Assembly (NCBI GenBank): GCA_038373885.1
Contig: JAWZYV010019936.1
Span: 558,001 to 622,000, forward strand
Origin: Cheiracanthium punctorium
Taxonomy: Eukaryota; Arthropoda; Arachnida; Araneae; Cheiracanthiidae
Direction: 5' to 3'
DNA length: 64,000 nucleotides
Positions 24,453 through 37,261 of the stretch are shown here, one piece after another. Each line of letters begins with the position of its first letter. Positions within the stretch are counted from its first letter, which is position 1. The notes below the pieces were generated by a model that was not told where the DNA came from, did not search any database, and saw only the letters and a list, made by a program, of their open reading frames with translations. Made by a program: the position numbers and the translations under genes.

Positions 24453-24957
24453 CTCTTTGAGGCGCAACCCTTTCCCAATGCTGAAAAAAGGGCAGCCGTT
24501 GCCATCGCTCGACTTAACTACCAGCAAGATGGCGGACGATCGAAACGTTCATCGCGTGCCACAGATCTAGAGACCCTTTTTTGACGCAGCTGGCTGTGCG
24601 CGCACAGCCAGCTGCGTCAAAAAAGGGTCTCTAGATCTGTGGCACGCGATGAACGTTTCGATCGTCCGCCATCTTACTGGTATTTAAGTCGAGCGATGGC
24701 AACGGCTGCCCTTTCTTCAGCATTGGGCAATCTATCCAGTTGTTGCATTCTTCCATTTTTCAGCAGATGTCAGTGCTGTCAAAAATAATCGTTACCATTT
24801 TTTTACGGGAAATGACGTGCTAAAAAATAAAGGATTTTCGTGGAGCTATGTCACCCGCAGCTATTTTTATAGAAATCAAATCTATTCTTCGTGACTGGCA
24901 ATAGTCAAAACGTCAGAGTTTGGTGTTCCCAGAGCGGGAACACTGCGCGTTAAAGGA
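24453..24957. mobile_element. piggyBac-like MITE, copy 2, with near-perfect foldback
   Basis: The right end, inverted, starts TCCTTTAACGCGCAGTG beside TTAA (24958-24961). The left end CTCTTTGAGGCGCAACCC lies next to a decayed TAAA. About 250 bp (roughly 24475-24728) form an almost perfect palindrome centred in GCTGTGCGCGCACAGC near 24600. Each arm carries CTGACGCAAAAAAGGGTCTC-type, CGTGCCACAGATCTAGAGAC, GGCGGACGATCGAAACG and GCAGCCGTTGCCATCGCTCG-type blocks. The right 230 bp are unpaired tail shared with copy 3 (54803-55301, opposite orientation). Confidence 0.9.
24475..24728. repeat. Foldback palindrome inside the MITE
   Basis: The two ~125-bp arms are nearly identical. I see only scattered mismatches, for example in the ACCAGCAAGAT/ATCTTACTGGT and AAAAAAGGG/CCCTTTCTTC segments. 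Transcription from either side would give a long hairpin RNA. Confidence 0.9.
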
Positions 24958-24961
24958 TTAA

Positions 24962-27855
24962 AGACAATAGTAAAATTCTCAGGTGTTGGAATAGAGCCAA
25001 GAGACACACACACAGGCACAAAAAAAAAAAATATTCATAGAAGGACTGCCCAAGTTCAAATACCTTGCATAGGCGAAAAAAAGCACTGTTCATTTCAAAA
25101 TGTACAAGGAATAACCTCTTAAGAGCAGCTGGCCTTCTCGCCTTCTTGAGCTATTATTGCTCCCAGAGGACTTAGGCTCCATCCATAGTAAGAAAGTATA
25201 ATAGATCTTCAAGTACATATCAATATACGGTTATTTGGGAAAGACATAAAGCACATCAACAAATCTGAACAGGAAGTAAACATGAGGCCGAAATTTTGAT
25301 GTAAAAGAAATTTTGAATGGAAAAATCGGAAAAAAACCTCAAGATTGCCGCCCATTTTCAATGGCTATCGATATTTTTATAAAAAATTATCCGTAAAAAC
25401 AGCTTGATTCAATCTTCAAAAGTGCAAGTGAGATTCATACAGAATGCACATTCGTACAGGTTAATAAAGACTATATATTATTTCCATTAAGTTTAATAAA
25501 AACGCATACATTTTTTATTCTATTTTATAAATATTATGAAATAGATGTATTAAAATTAAAATGCTATGCTGACCATTTATTTTTTTTTGTATTGATATCA
25601 ATTTAAAAATGGGAAAAAAAGTGAATTTTAAGAATCCAAATATTCTGCAACATTTTACCACAGTTTTTGTCTTCTTTGTATTTAATGTTCGAATGTAATA
25701 TAATTTTGTTCAATCATTTAAAAATAATGTAGTCATAGAAGTTTTAAAAATTCGAAACAGTTTTTCTGTGAGTGAAAAGTATAAATATGTCTTCATCAAT
25801 AATAATTATTTGAAAGAAAGAATGAAAATTTCCTGATTTTTTCCCATGCAATTGTTTTCAATTTTGATTTAATTTTTTATTTTTTCAAAGAAAAATTGAA
25901 AAATGTTTTCTTTCAAGACTACTTTTACCTTAATATTTCTTCAGTAGATACGTTTATACTCTCTTAACAATGAGCTATGAAGACCATTTCTTCTAAAGAA
26001 ATATTGAATGGAGCGTGTTCTTCACCCATGTGTAATATAGTGTTTGCTGTTCAGTGAAGCATTGTGTTCAAACCCATTCAAAATATGAAAACTTGCTACA
26101 TTTCCAGTTTGTGTATCAAGTCTGATTTATTATTTCATGCGCTAATTTTCAAGTTATTGGTTGTACTGCCTTTTTCAGTTGCAACTTTTTACTTCGCTAA
26201 TTGTTACCAGATTTGAAAAACAAAACATAATTTTGTGCACGAGAAATCTATCTGTGCAGATCGACTGCTTTGGTGTTTCTTTTATGGAACTCATTCGATC
26301 AATCATCTCTTTAACAGATTAAAAACGATAAATGTTCTTCTAAAATGATGATATTATGCTAATTTTCAATCGTCTCGTACAAATCTCCTTTATACCATCC
26401 TGCTTTTGGTGAGTGTGTATCATACTGACGCCGTGCATTATAGTTGTGGATGGCTACTGTTCGACTACAGTTACAATGCATTTCGGAAAGGAATACGTTG
26501 AATGTTTAGTGAAAATTATTAAAATGGTCGTTTTGTGATTACCTATTGGGGCATTTAAAGTACAAGTGAGAAATATTTTGGTTAAAAAAAAAAAGAATTT
26601 TTAATTCTGCACGTGGCTTCCGAATTCTACCTGGCAACTAGTTCACTACAATACAGCTAAATTCAGGTTTGTTAAAAAGTTCTTGGATTCTTTCTGAAAA
26701 CTGTTAACTGGACACAGAACAAATATCTTACTGATCTGCGAAATAAATAAATAAAACTAATGTGTTAAAAAAAAGGAAGAAGTATTCTGAAAAACATGTC
26801 ACTTTTGGTAAATGAAATTAAAAATGGTATACGGTTTCAAATTCATGTATTTTAGCCTGATATCTAAATGTTGTGGCTGGTTGCTAAGAGGCACGTTGCT
26901 AAAGTATCTATTCATGTTGTAGGGGTGAAACTTTTCGATGCGACAGTTCGCATATGCAGAATTAGCTCAATAAATTTAACAGTTAAAATAATGAAAACAG
27001 TATTGGACTTTATTTTTATTAAAATTCTTGGCTAGTCAGTACTAATGAAAATATTCATCGTAAACTTTACCAATACCAGTTTTACTATTAGATATACATC
27101 CACACTTAAAGGAAGGAAGTGTTTTATCATATTCCGCAAGGACAAAATCATCCAAATTCGGAGAAGATGATGTTTTGAAAATGACTTGTTTGTATGTTCA
27201 AGAAATCAAATTTTCCATGCTACTTTAAAAATGCCTTATGTTTTGTCAATAAATGATATTTATTTGCCGAATGCAGTACCCGAGTTTGGCGAGCAATGTA
27301 ATCAATAGGATCAGTTGTAACACTGCTTTTAGCAAAAGATTCTTTTAAAACGAAAGTTAAAACATGATAAAGTACATAAATTGTATAATAAACATGTGGT
27401 GAATTTGAAAAGAAAATTTGATTTCTGTTTCTATATAATAGATTATAAATGTTTCTGTATTTTTTATATTGGTCATTCAAGTGAAAGGGGTAATGGGTGA
27501 AGTGAAAGTGGTAATGCACTAATTTTCTTTTGGCCAGATCGGTAGTGTTAGTACAAAGCCCGCAATACCCAAAATCCTACCTTTAGAAAATCCTTCAATA
27601 AGCAGCATGACCTTAAAAAATTAACTGAAATAAAATATTTAGCACACAGTTCAAGAAAGGGTATTTAAAACCTAAATCTTTTTATTTTACAAATTCACAA
27701 ATTACATTATTTACTTATTTTATTTTTTTTTACTTATTTACTTTCTCGATTAACCTTTCTTTTGTCACAATTTAATGATTTCCAAATATAAAGTGGAGAG
27801 AGGGAAGATATGACGCAGCTCAATTTAAATCAAAAACCATAAATCGTACCTTTCT
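24962..27855. other. Intergenic, nothing recognised
   Basis: Long AT-rich stretch without a supportable gene, RNA or element boundary. Confidence 0.5.
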
Positions 27856-27859
27856 CAGT

Positions 27860-28660
27860 TCGTACATCACAATTGCTCCCGGATTCACTCTCAGGTCTGT
27901 CGGACCGGCATCAGTATCGCAGCTCCGCATAAAAACACTTAATGGATTCGGCTATATTTTGGTCAATCACAATTAGGCGAACTCAGAACCTTTTTGTAAG
28001 TCATCTGATTTCTGGCGGTCTGGTTCCTGCGTCAGCATCTAGGTTTATTTCAGCTACAGGTTTTACGCACTGGGTACAGTTGGCTGTCCACGGGTATTCA
28101 CAATGGCATTCTTGCTCTTCACCTTCTTAATCGTAGCTCTCAATCCCGGAGGTGATATTTTTATAAGTCCATCTCCTCGATCTCTTTCTGCTATATATCT
28201 ATATAAGGTATCTTTTTTCCGCTCGCTCTCCTTCTCCACTGCGAAACTTATAATTTTTTTCTCTTTTCTTAGCCACCTCACTATTTAGCGAGCGTCTTCT
28301 GGTCACTCCTCCCCTTCTTGCATAATTTCCCCCCATCACTCCTCTACAATTAGCCTTCTCTTTTTTGGGAAGGGTTTTTCCATTTTTTTAATTCGCTATT
28401 CCGATGGATACCATTAACCTGCCAGACTTCACACGGCAATCTCTCCATAAATATTTAGAATTTATAGGATCAATTTTACTTGTCTGTTTTTTATTATTCA
28501 ATACTGTCACTTTTGGTCCATACCGTATGCGGTCGTGTCTCTTCTTTTTTACACCAGCCATCCTTTTTGTGTGGTCAGCGTCAAATAGCAGACATCCTAT
28601 CCTCTCAGTTCTCTTACTCGATCTTGTTTCTTGATACTTCTCTTTGTTCTTTTTTTCCAA
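27860..28660 (-). other. GC-richer, pyrimidine-biased island; possible host exon remnants
   Basis: This block is visibly richer in GC than its neighbours. On the minus strand one frame reads EECHCEYPWTANCTQC and goes on with VKPVAEINLDADAGTRPPEIR-type sequence before a stop. Another reads NPGAIVMYELRK directly before GTACGATT, which would fit a splice donor. Neither matches a family I can name, and no start, acceptor or reading-frame continuity can be shown. It may be host exon sequence or just chance. Confidence 0.2.
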
Positions 28661-29780
28661 AAGCACGTGCCCGAAACATTTTTTTATTAGAAATCTTGAA
28701 TTAATGACAGTAACTGTTTTAAACTTATTATAACACCATAATAATTTAACACAACTCCCTATATCAAAATATACTAGGTAAATAGCATGCAAGAAATATC
28801 TTTGTGAGAGCATTCACATGAACTTAAGTACCAAGACTCCACTTTAATATTATTTAATTTCAATTCTTTTCTGTATTTGAATAAAAAATAATTTTATATT
28901 ATTTTTATTATTTAAAAAGAATTATAATTGCATCACGAAATAGCACCTTAAATGTTAAAATAGAATTAGTTCTATGAAATATGCGATTTAAATATGTCAA
29001 AGCATTTATTATGAAATGGAGACTGCAAAGTTTTTATCATCTTGCATATGAATAAATTCAACATACCCTCATTCAATAGAAAATTTCAATGAATGTTATC
29101 ATGAAAAGAGATTTTTTTCGTTCATCTGTAGATATCCAGTTTTATTTTGCATGTGAAATGTTACTTTTGAGAATAAATTACCTCTAGGAAAAACTATTAA
29201 TAGAATGGAGACAAGAAAGCCATGGTAAAATAGCCTGTGATCCATTCACTAAAGTTGTTTTCAAGGTATACTGCAATAAAAATGAATCAAATATAAAAGA
29301 AAATCATAAAGATATCCTCCGCTTTATATTCACTTCAGTGCATTCGTTTTTATCAATTTTTATCAACAAAATTGCTGTTCTCTTTTGAATAATTTATGAT
29401 CATAAAATTTTAAGATGCAGCGGTGAAATATGGTGTAAGATATATCATTATTTTATGGCATTGCCATTTTAGAGTTTTTCCTTGAATTCCCAATCCATAT
29501 TAAGCATGCAAAATATTTAATACTCATTATTTTTTATTCATTTCTAGGCTATTAGAGTGAATCTCCGATCTATCGTCCCCGCATTCGTCGTTTTTCTGTA
29601 TCGATCGTTTTATTTCTATGGTCTTCGCACAAATTTTATTTAAATATCGTTAACGAAACCCGCATGCATCCTTCGTCAAAAAGTCTCCCACTTCCGTCGT
29701 TCTAAATTTTTTCTCCTCACCGAAATGAAGTTGAAAGTCAAGTAGATCTATACGGCATATAAACTACCAAATTACTTCTA
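28661..29780. other. Intergenic, nothing recognised
   Basis: AT-rich, no supportable feature. Confidence 0.5.
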
Positions 29781-29794
29781 AGTAGGATTTCGTG

Positions 29795-30105
29795 GTTTGA
29801 TGATGATGTAGTTGAAGGGTGGTTGTGTGCAGCAGAGGATGTGTATGGTTTGAAATTTAATGATTATAATTCCATAAATGAAGACGTTGCGACAAGCGGT
29901 ATCTCAAATATGGGAAGAATGTATAACGATAATAAAAGTGAAAATGAAAATAATGGAGAAGAAGTAGAGGATAATATTCATGACGATGAGTCTGAACTTA
30001 CACTAGTGCCAAGTGTGTCTGACGCAAGAACAGCATTGCAAACTCTATGAACTTTTAGATACAAACATGAAATCATAGAAAAGTCTTAGAAATCTTGAAG
30101 ATTTA
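29795..30105 (+). pseudogene. C-terminal scrap of a Tigger/jerky-like protein (tentative)
   Basis: The plus-strand frame WFDDDVVEGWLCAAEDV runs on through an acidic stretch (ENENNGEEVEDNIHDDESE) into VSDARTALQTL, a stop, then TFRYKHEIIEKS. An acidic linker followed by an S-A-ALETL-like helix is how many pogo/Tigger and jerky-like (CENP-B-related) transposases end. No DDE domain lies upstream, so only the tail survives. The mariner remnant begins right after it, suggesting a nested insertion. Confidence 0.35.
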
Positions 30106-30106
30106 C

Positions 30107-30790
30107 CAGGTGTAGAAGTATGAAACCGGAATTTCCCTATATATGGCTCTATGGCGCTAGCCATCAGTTTAGAGACCGCAAGACAGCTTCTACTGCGCCA
30201 TTATCTCCCTCTAACAGCTGACGCAGATGTTCAACACACAACAACCCAAGTTCTGTACAACGGCATATTTTTATATAACCTTAAACATGTCGAGTTTTGT
30301 GCCAACGAACTACGATTTGCGGGTAGCATTGGTTTTCTGTATCATTTGAAGAAAACTGCTACAGAATTGCATCGAATGCTTGTCGAAGCTTACGCTGAAC
30401 ATACTCTTGGTAAAACACAGTGTTTCGAGTGGTTCAAAAAATTAAAAAGTGGTGCTTTGGACGTGACGAACGAAGAGCGTGGAAGACCATCGAAAATCTA
30501 TTATGAGCTGCTAAAACTTGGAAAAAACGTTAACACTGATCGCTACAAACAGCAGATGATCGATTTAAATCGAGCATTATGGGAAAAACGATTGGAGTAT
30601 GGAAAAAGGCAATACAAAGTCATTTTTCTACATGATAATGCCTTTTCAGGCACAGCAAAACGGATCAGGGAAGCAATCGAGGCGTTCATTTCGGAAATAC
30701 TAACGCACGCGGCTTATTCTTCAGACTTAGCTCCGTCCCATTATCTGAAATCCTATACGAGACCGTACTTGCCTGAACTTAAAAATGTTG
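30107..30790 (+). mobile_element. Mariner element remnant, internally deleted and 3' truncated
   Basis: From about 30107 the sequence has the look of a mariner 5' end (AGGTGTAGAAGTATGAAACC) and untranslated leader, followed by the transposase remnant at 30287. No matching inverted repeat is found downstream of 30790, so the right end is missing. Confidence 0.6.
30287..30770 (+). pseudogene. Mariner transposase remnant
   Basis: The expected start ATGTCGAGTTTTGTGCC is at 30287 and loses its frame one base later. The continuing frame shows the mariner N-terminal HTH segment: MLVEAYAEHTLGKTQ, then CFEWFKKLKSGALDV, then NEERGRPSK. It jumps straight to YYELLKLGKNVNTDRYKQQM, so roughly 120 residues, including the linker and first catalytic Asp (the GDEKW region), have been deleted. 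The second Asp motif (FLHDNA) is present, and HAAYSSDLAPSHY keeps the Asp of the SPDLAPSD box. The C-terminus is lost. The lesions make it inactive. Confidence 0.85.
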
Positions 30791-30804
30791 ATTCTACTCA
30801 ATGA

Positions 30805-33800
30805 ATTATTTTCTGACTCAGTTCCATTGTCTTGGAGTAGAGTGGTTGAAACAGAAGCCACAGATCAAAGCTGTGCTGTCTTGAACAGGGATAAACGATT
30901 TTATCTAGAATAAAAAGATCATGATCATGATCTAGATTTGGAAAATATTCAAAATCTGAGTCTTTCTTATTATTCTCGTTAACATAATACTCAGATTCAT
31001 AACATCCATCGCCTTTACTTGACAACAAAGAAGACGTAACTCGGTAATTAAATATTTCTCACCATCAGCTTCTAATAACGTTTTTCTTTTCTGTTTTTAA
31101 AGATTTTTTGTTTGATGAGCCTATTACTACATTTTGATCTCTTCTTTGATCCTTATAAAGTGCTTGTTCTCTTATGGATTTATTTTTGTCGTTGTTAAAG
31201 CTACTCTAACTGAATAATAAGTCGTAAGAATGTATAAATGTTTGCACTTTAATTTTATTTAAAGCAGTAACAATAAATTTATGTTCATCACTGAATTATG
31301 ACCTTTATTTTTATGTTTAATTAAGAATGAAACGCGTTTCTATTAAAAAGCGTTAATGACTATTAAAAAGCTTTTTTGATTTGAAGATGTAAATATAAAC
31401 TGTCTTTCAGAAGTGTTATACTATAGTGATGAAAATTGATTTATGAAATCATAGTTTTTTCTGAATAACTTTCAATTCATTGAAAATGTTGAAGATTGTT
31501 TTACTTTATAAGCAATTGCTGACCAAACTTTCTAACCTACTGTACCAAAATTTCGATTGAAGATAGTCTATGGTTCTTTCCTGAGATCCTTCCAACTGTA
31601 CTTCTATCGGGACTATCCAAATCAATCTTTTTCTCGTCAGAAAATATTATGTTCTTTCATTTCTCACCCATTCCCATATATTTATCACAATATTGCAAAC
31701 GCAGTTGCTTGTGACGATAAGTCAATTTTGGAGCAGCTTTCATCTTTAACCATCTGAAGGGCTGTGAAGAGCTTAAAATTTGTCTAACTCTTTAGAAAAG
31801 ACGGGAAGGTATAAATCAGCACAAATCTGCTTTGCACATTAGCCATTTTAAGACTAACTTTGCAGAATCCTTTTTCTCTATCCCTTCCACTCAAGCGTGG
31901 ATTGCCCTTTTTACTAAAGTTTTTAAGCTGTGATTTACTGGGTCTCTCTTATAATTGTATAGATCAACTCTCCTTTTAAGTAATTTACTATTTGCAGGAA
32001 TACATTTACCATATTTTAGATAAGCATCGATTTTGCCTCTTCCAATCTCAGACCACACTGATCGTTTACCCATCGTGACAAATGGTACTTGAACTGATTT
32101 CTTTCGACTGAATAACATTTTGTACAACTTCTGTGCATTGTACACAGGTTTCATCTTTTGGTCAAATACGTGGTTATATCTAATGAGCAGGAACAGCTAC
32201 AATCCCATAAATCAATTTCCATATTATTCAGATAGAAAAAGAAACAAACACTTTTTTCTCGCTTATGAATATATGTGAAAATGCGTATTTTGTTAAGAAA
32301 ATATGCAGCATATGAAGTTTCAACCAATTTGAATGCACACCTCAATACTTTTTCTAAAAATACCGTCATTTTATAAATCAGTTTCCATCGCTGTATATTC
32401 CGAGACTTTCACGACAGCAGACTAAAAATTAGATCTTGAGACGTACTGTGTCCTCTTTAAACTTTTTTTAAGAGTATTGAGGTTTTTTTAATAACCTCTA
32501 AATTAATTCATGTTATTAAAGAAGCTGAAGATTTTAAGTAACGAACAAGTAAAACTTTAAATGTTTTATACGGAAATATGATTTTCCCCCCCGCAACGTT
32601 TCAAAGTAATTCTCTCGAGAACAGGAACGAATATTCTTTTCCAGTAGATTTGTATGCAACTGAAGAGAAAGATCTTTTGCATTCTCCTTTCATTGTCGTC
32701 TCTTCGATAACAAGTGGAAATCCTCGGGGTGAATTTCTGAAAATGCTATCAAGTTTGTAGCTATCTGCAGATTTCCGGGGGACTTCTTTTTTTATCTTAA
32801 AAGTTGTTTGAATAGCACTGAATTTTTTAAAATAAATTTTAGTAATAGCGAATGCTGGACACGAATCTTGTTAATTTAGACTTTTTGTTTTTTTAACATA
32901 TAGCTCTCAAAATACGATTCATAGCAATAAAATATTCTGAAAAAATACTACATTTCAATGATGACAGATATTCGCTAACATTCATTGCCGTATGCTACGA
33001 TAAATGTTTTTATATCGATGTTACTGAAAATAAAATTACTAATTTAAGAACTCGGAGCCTGCAAGTATAAGGTCTGTAGCATAATTTCTACTAGTTTAAT
33101 AGACATTTCAGAGAATCTAATACATTTTAATTTCTCATAAATTCACTTTAAAGGTATGATGGTTCTAAATAAATATTTTTCCTACTTAGATTCTCTTAAG
33201 TAGGGCGCTTTTATTTAAAAATTTACCATGTAGCTTTCGTTTTCCAATTTTATTTGCTAAATAAATAACTTGCATTCTTTATAAAGTAGACATTTGATCT
33301 ATTTAAAGTAACTACAGGCGCTCATTACACATAGCTTGAAGAATGGCGATAAAATAAACATGGCATAGTGCAAACACATGTTTAAGACAGATGCATTATT
33401 CAGGATTACAAGTAGTAAAACATTGTCCTAGAATGTCGCAGCTAATTATGCCTTTAAGCTGTTTGATATTTATTTTATGTAGATACCTGTTTGTTTAATT
33501 TTCTCTGAAAAAATAAAACTCTTTTATAATCTGTTTATTTATTTAGTTATTAAGTTTACTAAACGATGTGCCGAATATAAGTCGAATACTAAACTTCTGA
33601 AAATATAACATATTTTGCATTTTTGAAAAGACATACTCTCGTGAACGGAAAATAATATTATTTTTTCTTTGAATATGAACTATAGAGCCGTTCTGATCTT
33701 CAGGGTGAATATGTTCTCAAAAAACTTATATTAAGACGAATGTTGAAAAGTAAAATTACGTGACTCATATATATAGTTATTGATCATGTATAAGAAGTTG

Positions 33801-34095
33801 AAGAGCAGTGTAAACATTATTTTCAATCTTGTAGGTACAAATATAACGTGCTTTGAACTTTCAAAGTGTATACTCTCGCGAACAGAAAAGAATATATTTT
33901 TCTCTGTTTTTGTAATGTAGTAAAGGACAAGTGCTTTTCAACTTCTTTATTATTTATTGCTTCGCTATCAGTCAGAAAATTTAAAAGGCAATACAAAATC
34001 TATAAAATGAAAGATTCATTTTCAGATTTTAGAGACATTCTAATTTCTTATCCTTCCTTTTAATATCGTAGTAGTAATGAATTGCAACAGCATGG
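30805..34095. other. Intergenic, nothing recognised
   Basis: AT-rich. A weak local duplication is visible: CATACTCTCGTGAACGGAAAA at about 33632 and TATACTCTCGCGAACAGAAAA at about 33867. The lysine-rich 87-aa minus-strand frame at 31891-32154 matches nothing I know. Confidence 0.5.
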
Positions 34096-34100
34096 CTGAA

Positions 34101-34144
34101 TAATGTTATGAGTAAATAAAACTATTTATGTACTCATAACATTA
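34101..34144. repeat. 14-bp perfect inverted repeat
   Basis: TAATGTTATGAGTA and TACTCATAACATTA are separated by 16 nt. Confidence 0.85.
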
Positions 34145-34249
34145 TTTAACTATTTAACAAGGATAGAAATAATGAATACTCAAAACTAGCATTTTTATTT
34201 TATTCTAATCTAGTATCCATTCTTCGCAGGGAGAGGATAGCTTTCTTTC

Positions 34250-37200
34250 TTTATTTTGCACACAATAAAAGAACAAAAAGTTAAAATCGCTGTCAGACTC
34301 AAGAAACGTTTCCCCAACGTCAAAAGGAACACTTGTTGAATTAAATAGAACTCAACTGCTTATAATAATTTATTTTCATACCAACTCGAATCTTTATTTT
34401 ATTTACTCATAAATCATGAATACCAATACCTTCATTAACAATCAATTTTTTTGTGCTTTCCTCAAAAAGAATTAAATCCCTTACTATGATATAAAACCAT
34501 TTATAAAATATATTATGATACAACCCTTGTTCAACCATTTGAATTTGAATGGAAAAAAAATATTTGTCTGATAATCTAACATAAAGTTCTTAAGATTCAA
34601 GTAAAAATCGCAGACCGGCTATCTGTACATTTATTCATGTTTTTAAGCCAATGACAGTTGAGAAAGGGATTTTTTTAATCAATGTTTAAAAGTTTCGAAT
34701 TCCTGGATATGAAAAATTTCTTTCAATCTCTTTATAAAAAAAATACACTCATTCAGAGGTATGAACTGGAAAGAAAATTCTTTTTCAACTCTCTGGAGAT
34801 CCCAGATTTTTATTTGAAAATTAAAATAACTTTCTTTCAATGGACTTTGTCGGACATGGAGTCTGTAAACAGAATTCTGGATAGACGTTCGATAACAACT
34901 TTAAAGCTCATGGGTAATATATATCTGTTATTTTGCAGAAGCAGTATGTATGAAGTGTATGGTTTCTTTAAAGCTATATGCGATTGAAATCAGTTGAAAA
35001 TGTCAAAAATCTATTTTAGTGGTTATTATACCTATATTTTTTCTGCTTAAGTACAGAAGTGAATTGTTGAATTCCAAAGAAAGAATGGCTTTTGGACTGG
35101 TATGTCCGATCAGACCGAATAAATAGAGATGGATTAGCATTTTATTCATGTACTGTCAGTGGGTATTTTTTTTCCGTAAAAAAATTATTAACCGAATTAT
35201 TCTTTTATAGCTTTTAAAAATGAGCTGTGTCTTTCATAATGAGTTTTTATACACTCTTTAATAGAACTTTTAAGCTCTTAAGATGTCATGGCAATTAATT
35301 TGTTATCCCTTTTTGGTCTCAGAAGCAATCAAAAACTAGTAAAATATTAATAACTATCTCTTTTTACAGCGTTTATTTTACTGTCACTGTTAAGTCCCTC
35401 CTTAATTAGTATTCTTTTTTAAAGTATCGAAATCACTGGTTATGTGATCATTTACTATTAGATTATATATGTATGTATGCATCTCAGATTAATTTGTCTA
35501 TATTTAACAAAATTTATAAACTAGTGTAGATTCTGTCATATGTTTAGTTTTCTCTCACTCCTGATTACTGTTTAACGCAATAATATTAGTAGCTGATGTT
35601 TTATATACCATTATTAGCAGCGTACATGTTAAACTTTCAATATATAAATTCATCAAGTTTCCCAACATTACATGAATAATCTAAATATAAATTTATTATA
35701 ATTAATAATTACTAAGCAATATGAGAAAGTAATCATCAGATCTCATAGCTCAACGTCACAGGGAACAATTATTGAATTTAATAGAACTGCCTATAATGAT
35801 TTATTTTCATTTATACTCTTATATTTATTCTATGTATGCACAAATCATGGATATCAATACCTTCTTTAACCATTAAATTTTCATTTGGTTTCGTCAAAAA
35901 TATTAAAATCCCTTACTATGGTATAAATTTACTCATATAATATTAAAATAGTACGCACACACACGCATATACATATATAGTAAAATAACATTTTAATTAT
36001 ATATACATATTATATTAACAGTTATATATATATATAACCGTTTATATAACCAATAATCTTGATAATAAATTTGAATTTAAATGGAAAATAGTTTCGTCAT
36101 AACCCAATATAAAATTCTTAAAATGGAAGAATAAAATCGTAGACCAGCTATCTGTACATTTATTTACATTTTTAAGGCACGGACATATAAAAAGGGGATT
36201 TTTTATCAATGTTTAGAAGTTTCGAATTCCCGGATCTGGAAAAAGTTCTTTAAAGCTCTTTAAATGAAAGACTGCATTCACTCAGAGATATGAAAATGGA
36301 AGGAAATCCTACTTCAACTCCCTGGAGAGTTCAAATTTTTACTTGAAAATTAATATATATATATATATATCTTTCAATGGACTTTGTCGGACTTGCAGTC
36401 TGTAAACATAATTCTGGGTAGATGTTCAATAACAATTTTAAAACCCGTGGGTAATATCTAGTTATTTTGCAGAAGCAGAATGTATGAAATGTACGGTTTC
36501 AGCTACATGCGATTACAATCTGTTGAAAATATCATAGTTATTATACCAGTATTTTTTTCTGCTTAGATATGAAGCGAACAGTTGAGTTCAAAGAAAAGAA
36601 TGGCTTTCGGTCTGATATATCTGGTCGGACTAAATAAAATAAGCGAGATTAACATTTTCTTCCTGTACTTTCAGAGCCTATTTTTTTAGATCGAAGAATT
36701 TACTAACTGAGTTAGGCTCATATAGCTTTTAAAACTGAGATATGGATTTCAGAATAAGTTCTTATATATTTTTTAATAAACATTTTAAGATGTCGTGCCA
36801 GTTGAGATGTTATCTTTATTTTATTTTTTTCCTTTGCTTTTTTTTTCTCATAAGAAACCACAAACTAGTAAAATTTTAATAGCTATTTTTACTGTCCCTT
36901 TTACTTTGCATTTATTTTATTTCTAGGGTATAATTGGTTTTTCATTTTTTAAATTATGAATATCCGTGGTTAGGCGATCATTTACAATTATATATGTATT
37001 TATTCATCAGAGATTAACTTGTCTGAATTTAACAAAATTTATATACTAATAAAGAATCTATAATATATTTAGCTTTTCTCACTCCTAATTACTGTATAAA
37101 AAATAATATTAATATCTAACGTTTTATACACTATTATTAACAGCGTACACATTAAATTTCATCAAATTCCCTGACATTATATGAATAATCTAAACATAAA

Positions 37201-37260
37201 TTTATCATAATTAGCAATTACTAAGCAATATCAATAAGGTAATCATCACATATCATAAAC
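34250..37260 (+). repeat. Tandem duplication of a ~1.5-kb unit
   Basis: Landmarks in 34250-35750 recur in order about 1.46 kb later: AAATCCCTTACTATG, AGTTTCGAATTCC-GGAT, CAATGGACTTTGTCGGAC, GTAAACA-AATTCTGG, GTCCGA-CAGACCGAATAA-type, and ATTACTAAGCAATAT. The last landmark closes both units (about 35711 and 37217). The copies differ at perhaps one base in five, so the duplication is old. The 101-aa frame at 34682 in the first copy is not kept in the second, which argues against coding. Confidence 0.8.
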
Positions 37261-37261
37261 T

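Noticed and set aside
31891..32154. 87-aa lysine-rich minus-strand frame
   Set aside because: Looks protein-like but matches no family I know and has no splice, promoter or repeat context; composition is explained by AT-richness.
34682..34987. 101-aa plus-strand frame
   Set aside because: The tandem copy 1.5 kb downstream does not keep this frame open, and no domain is visible.
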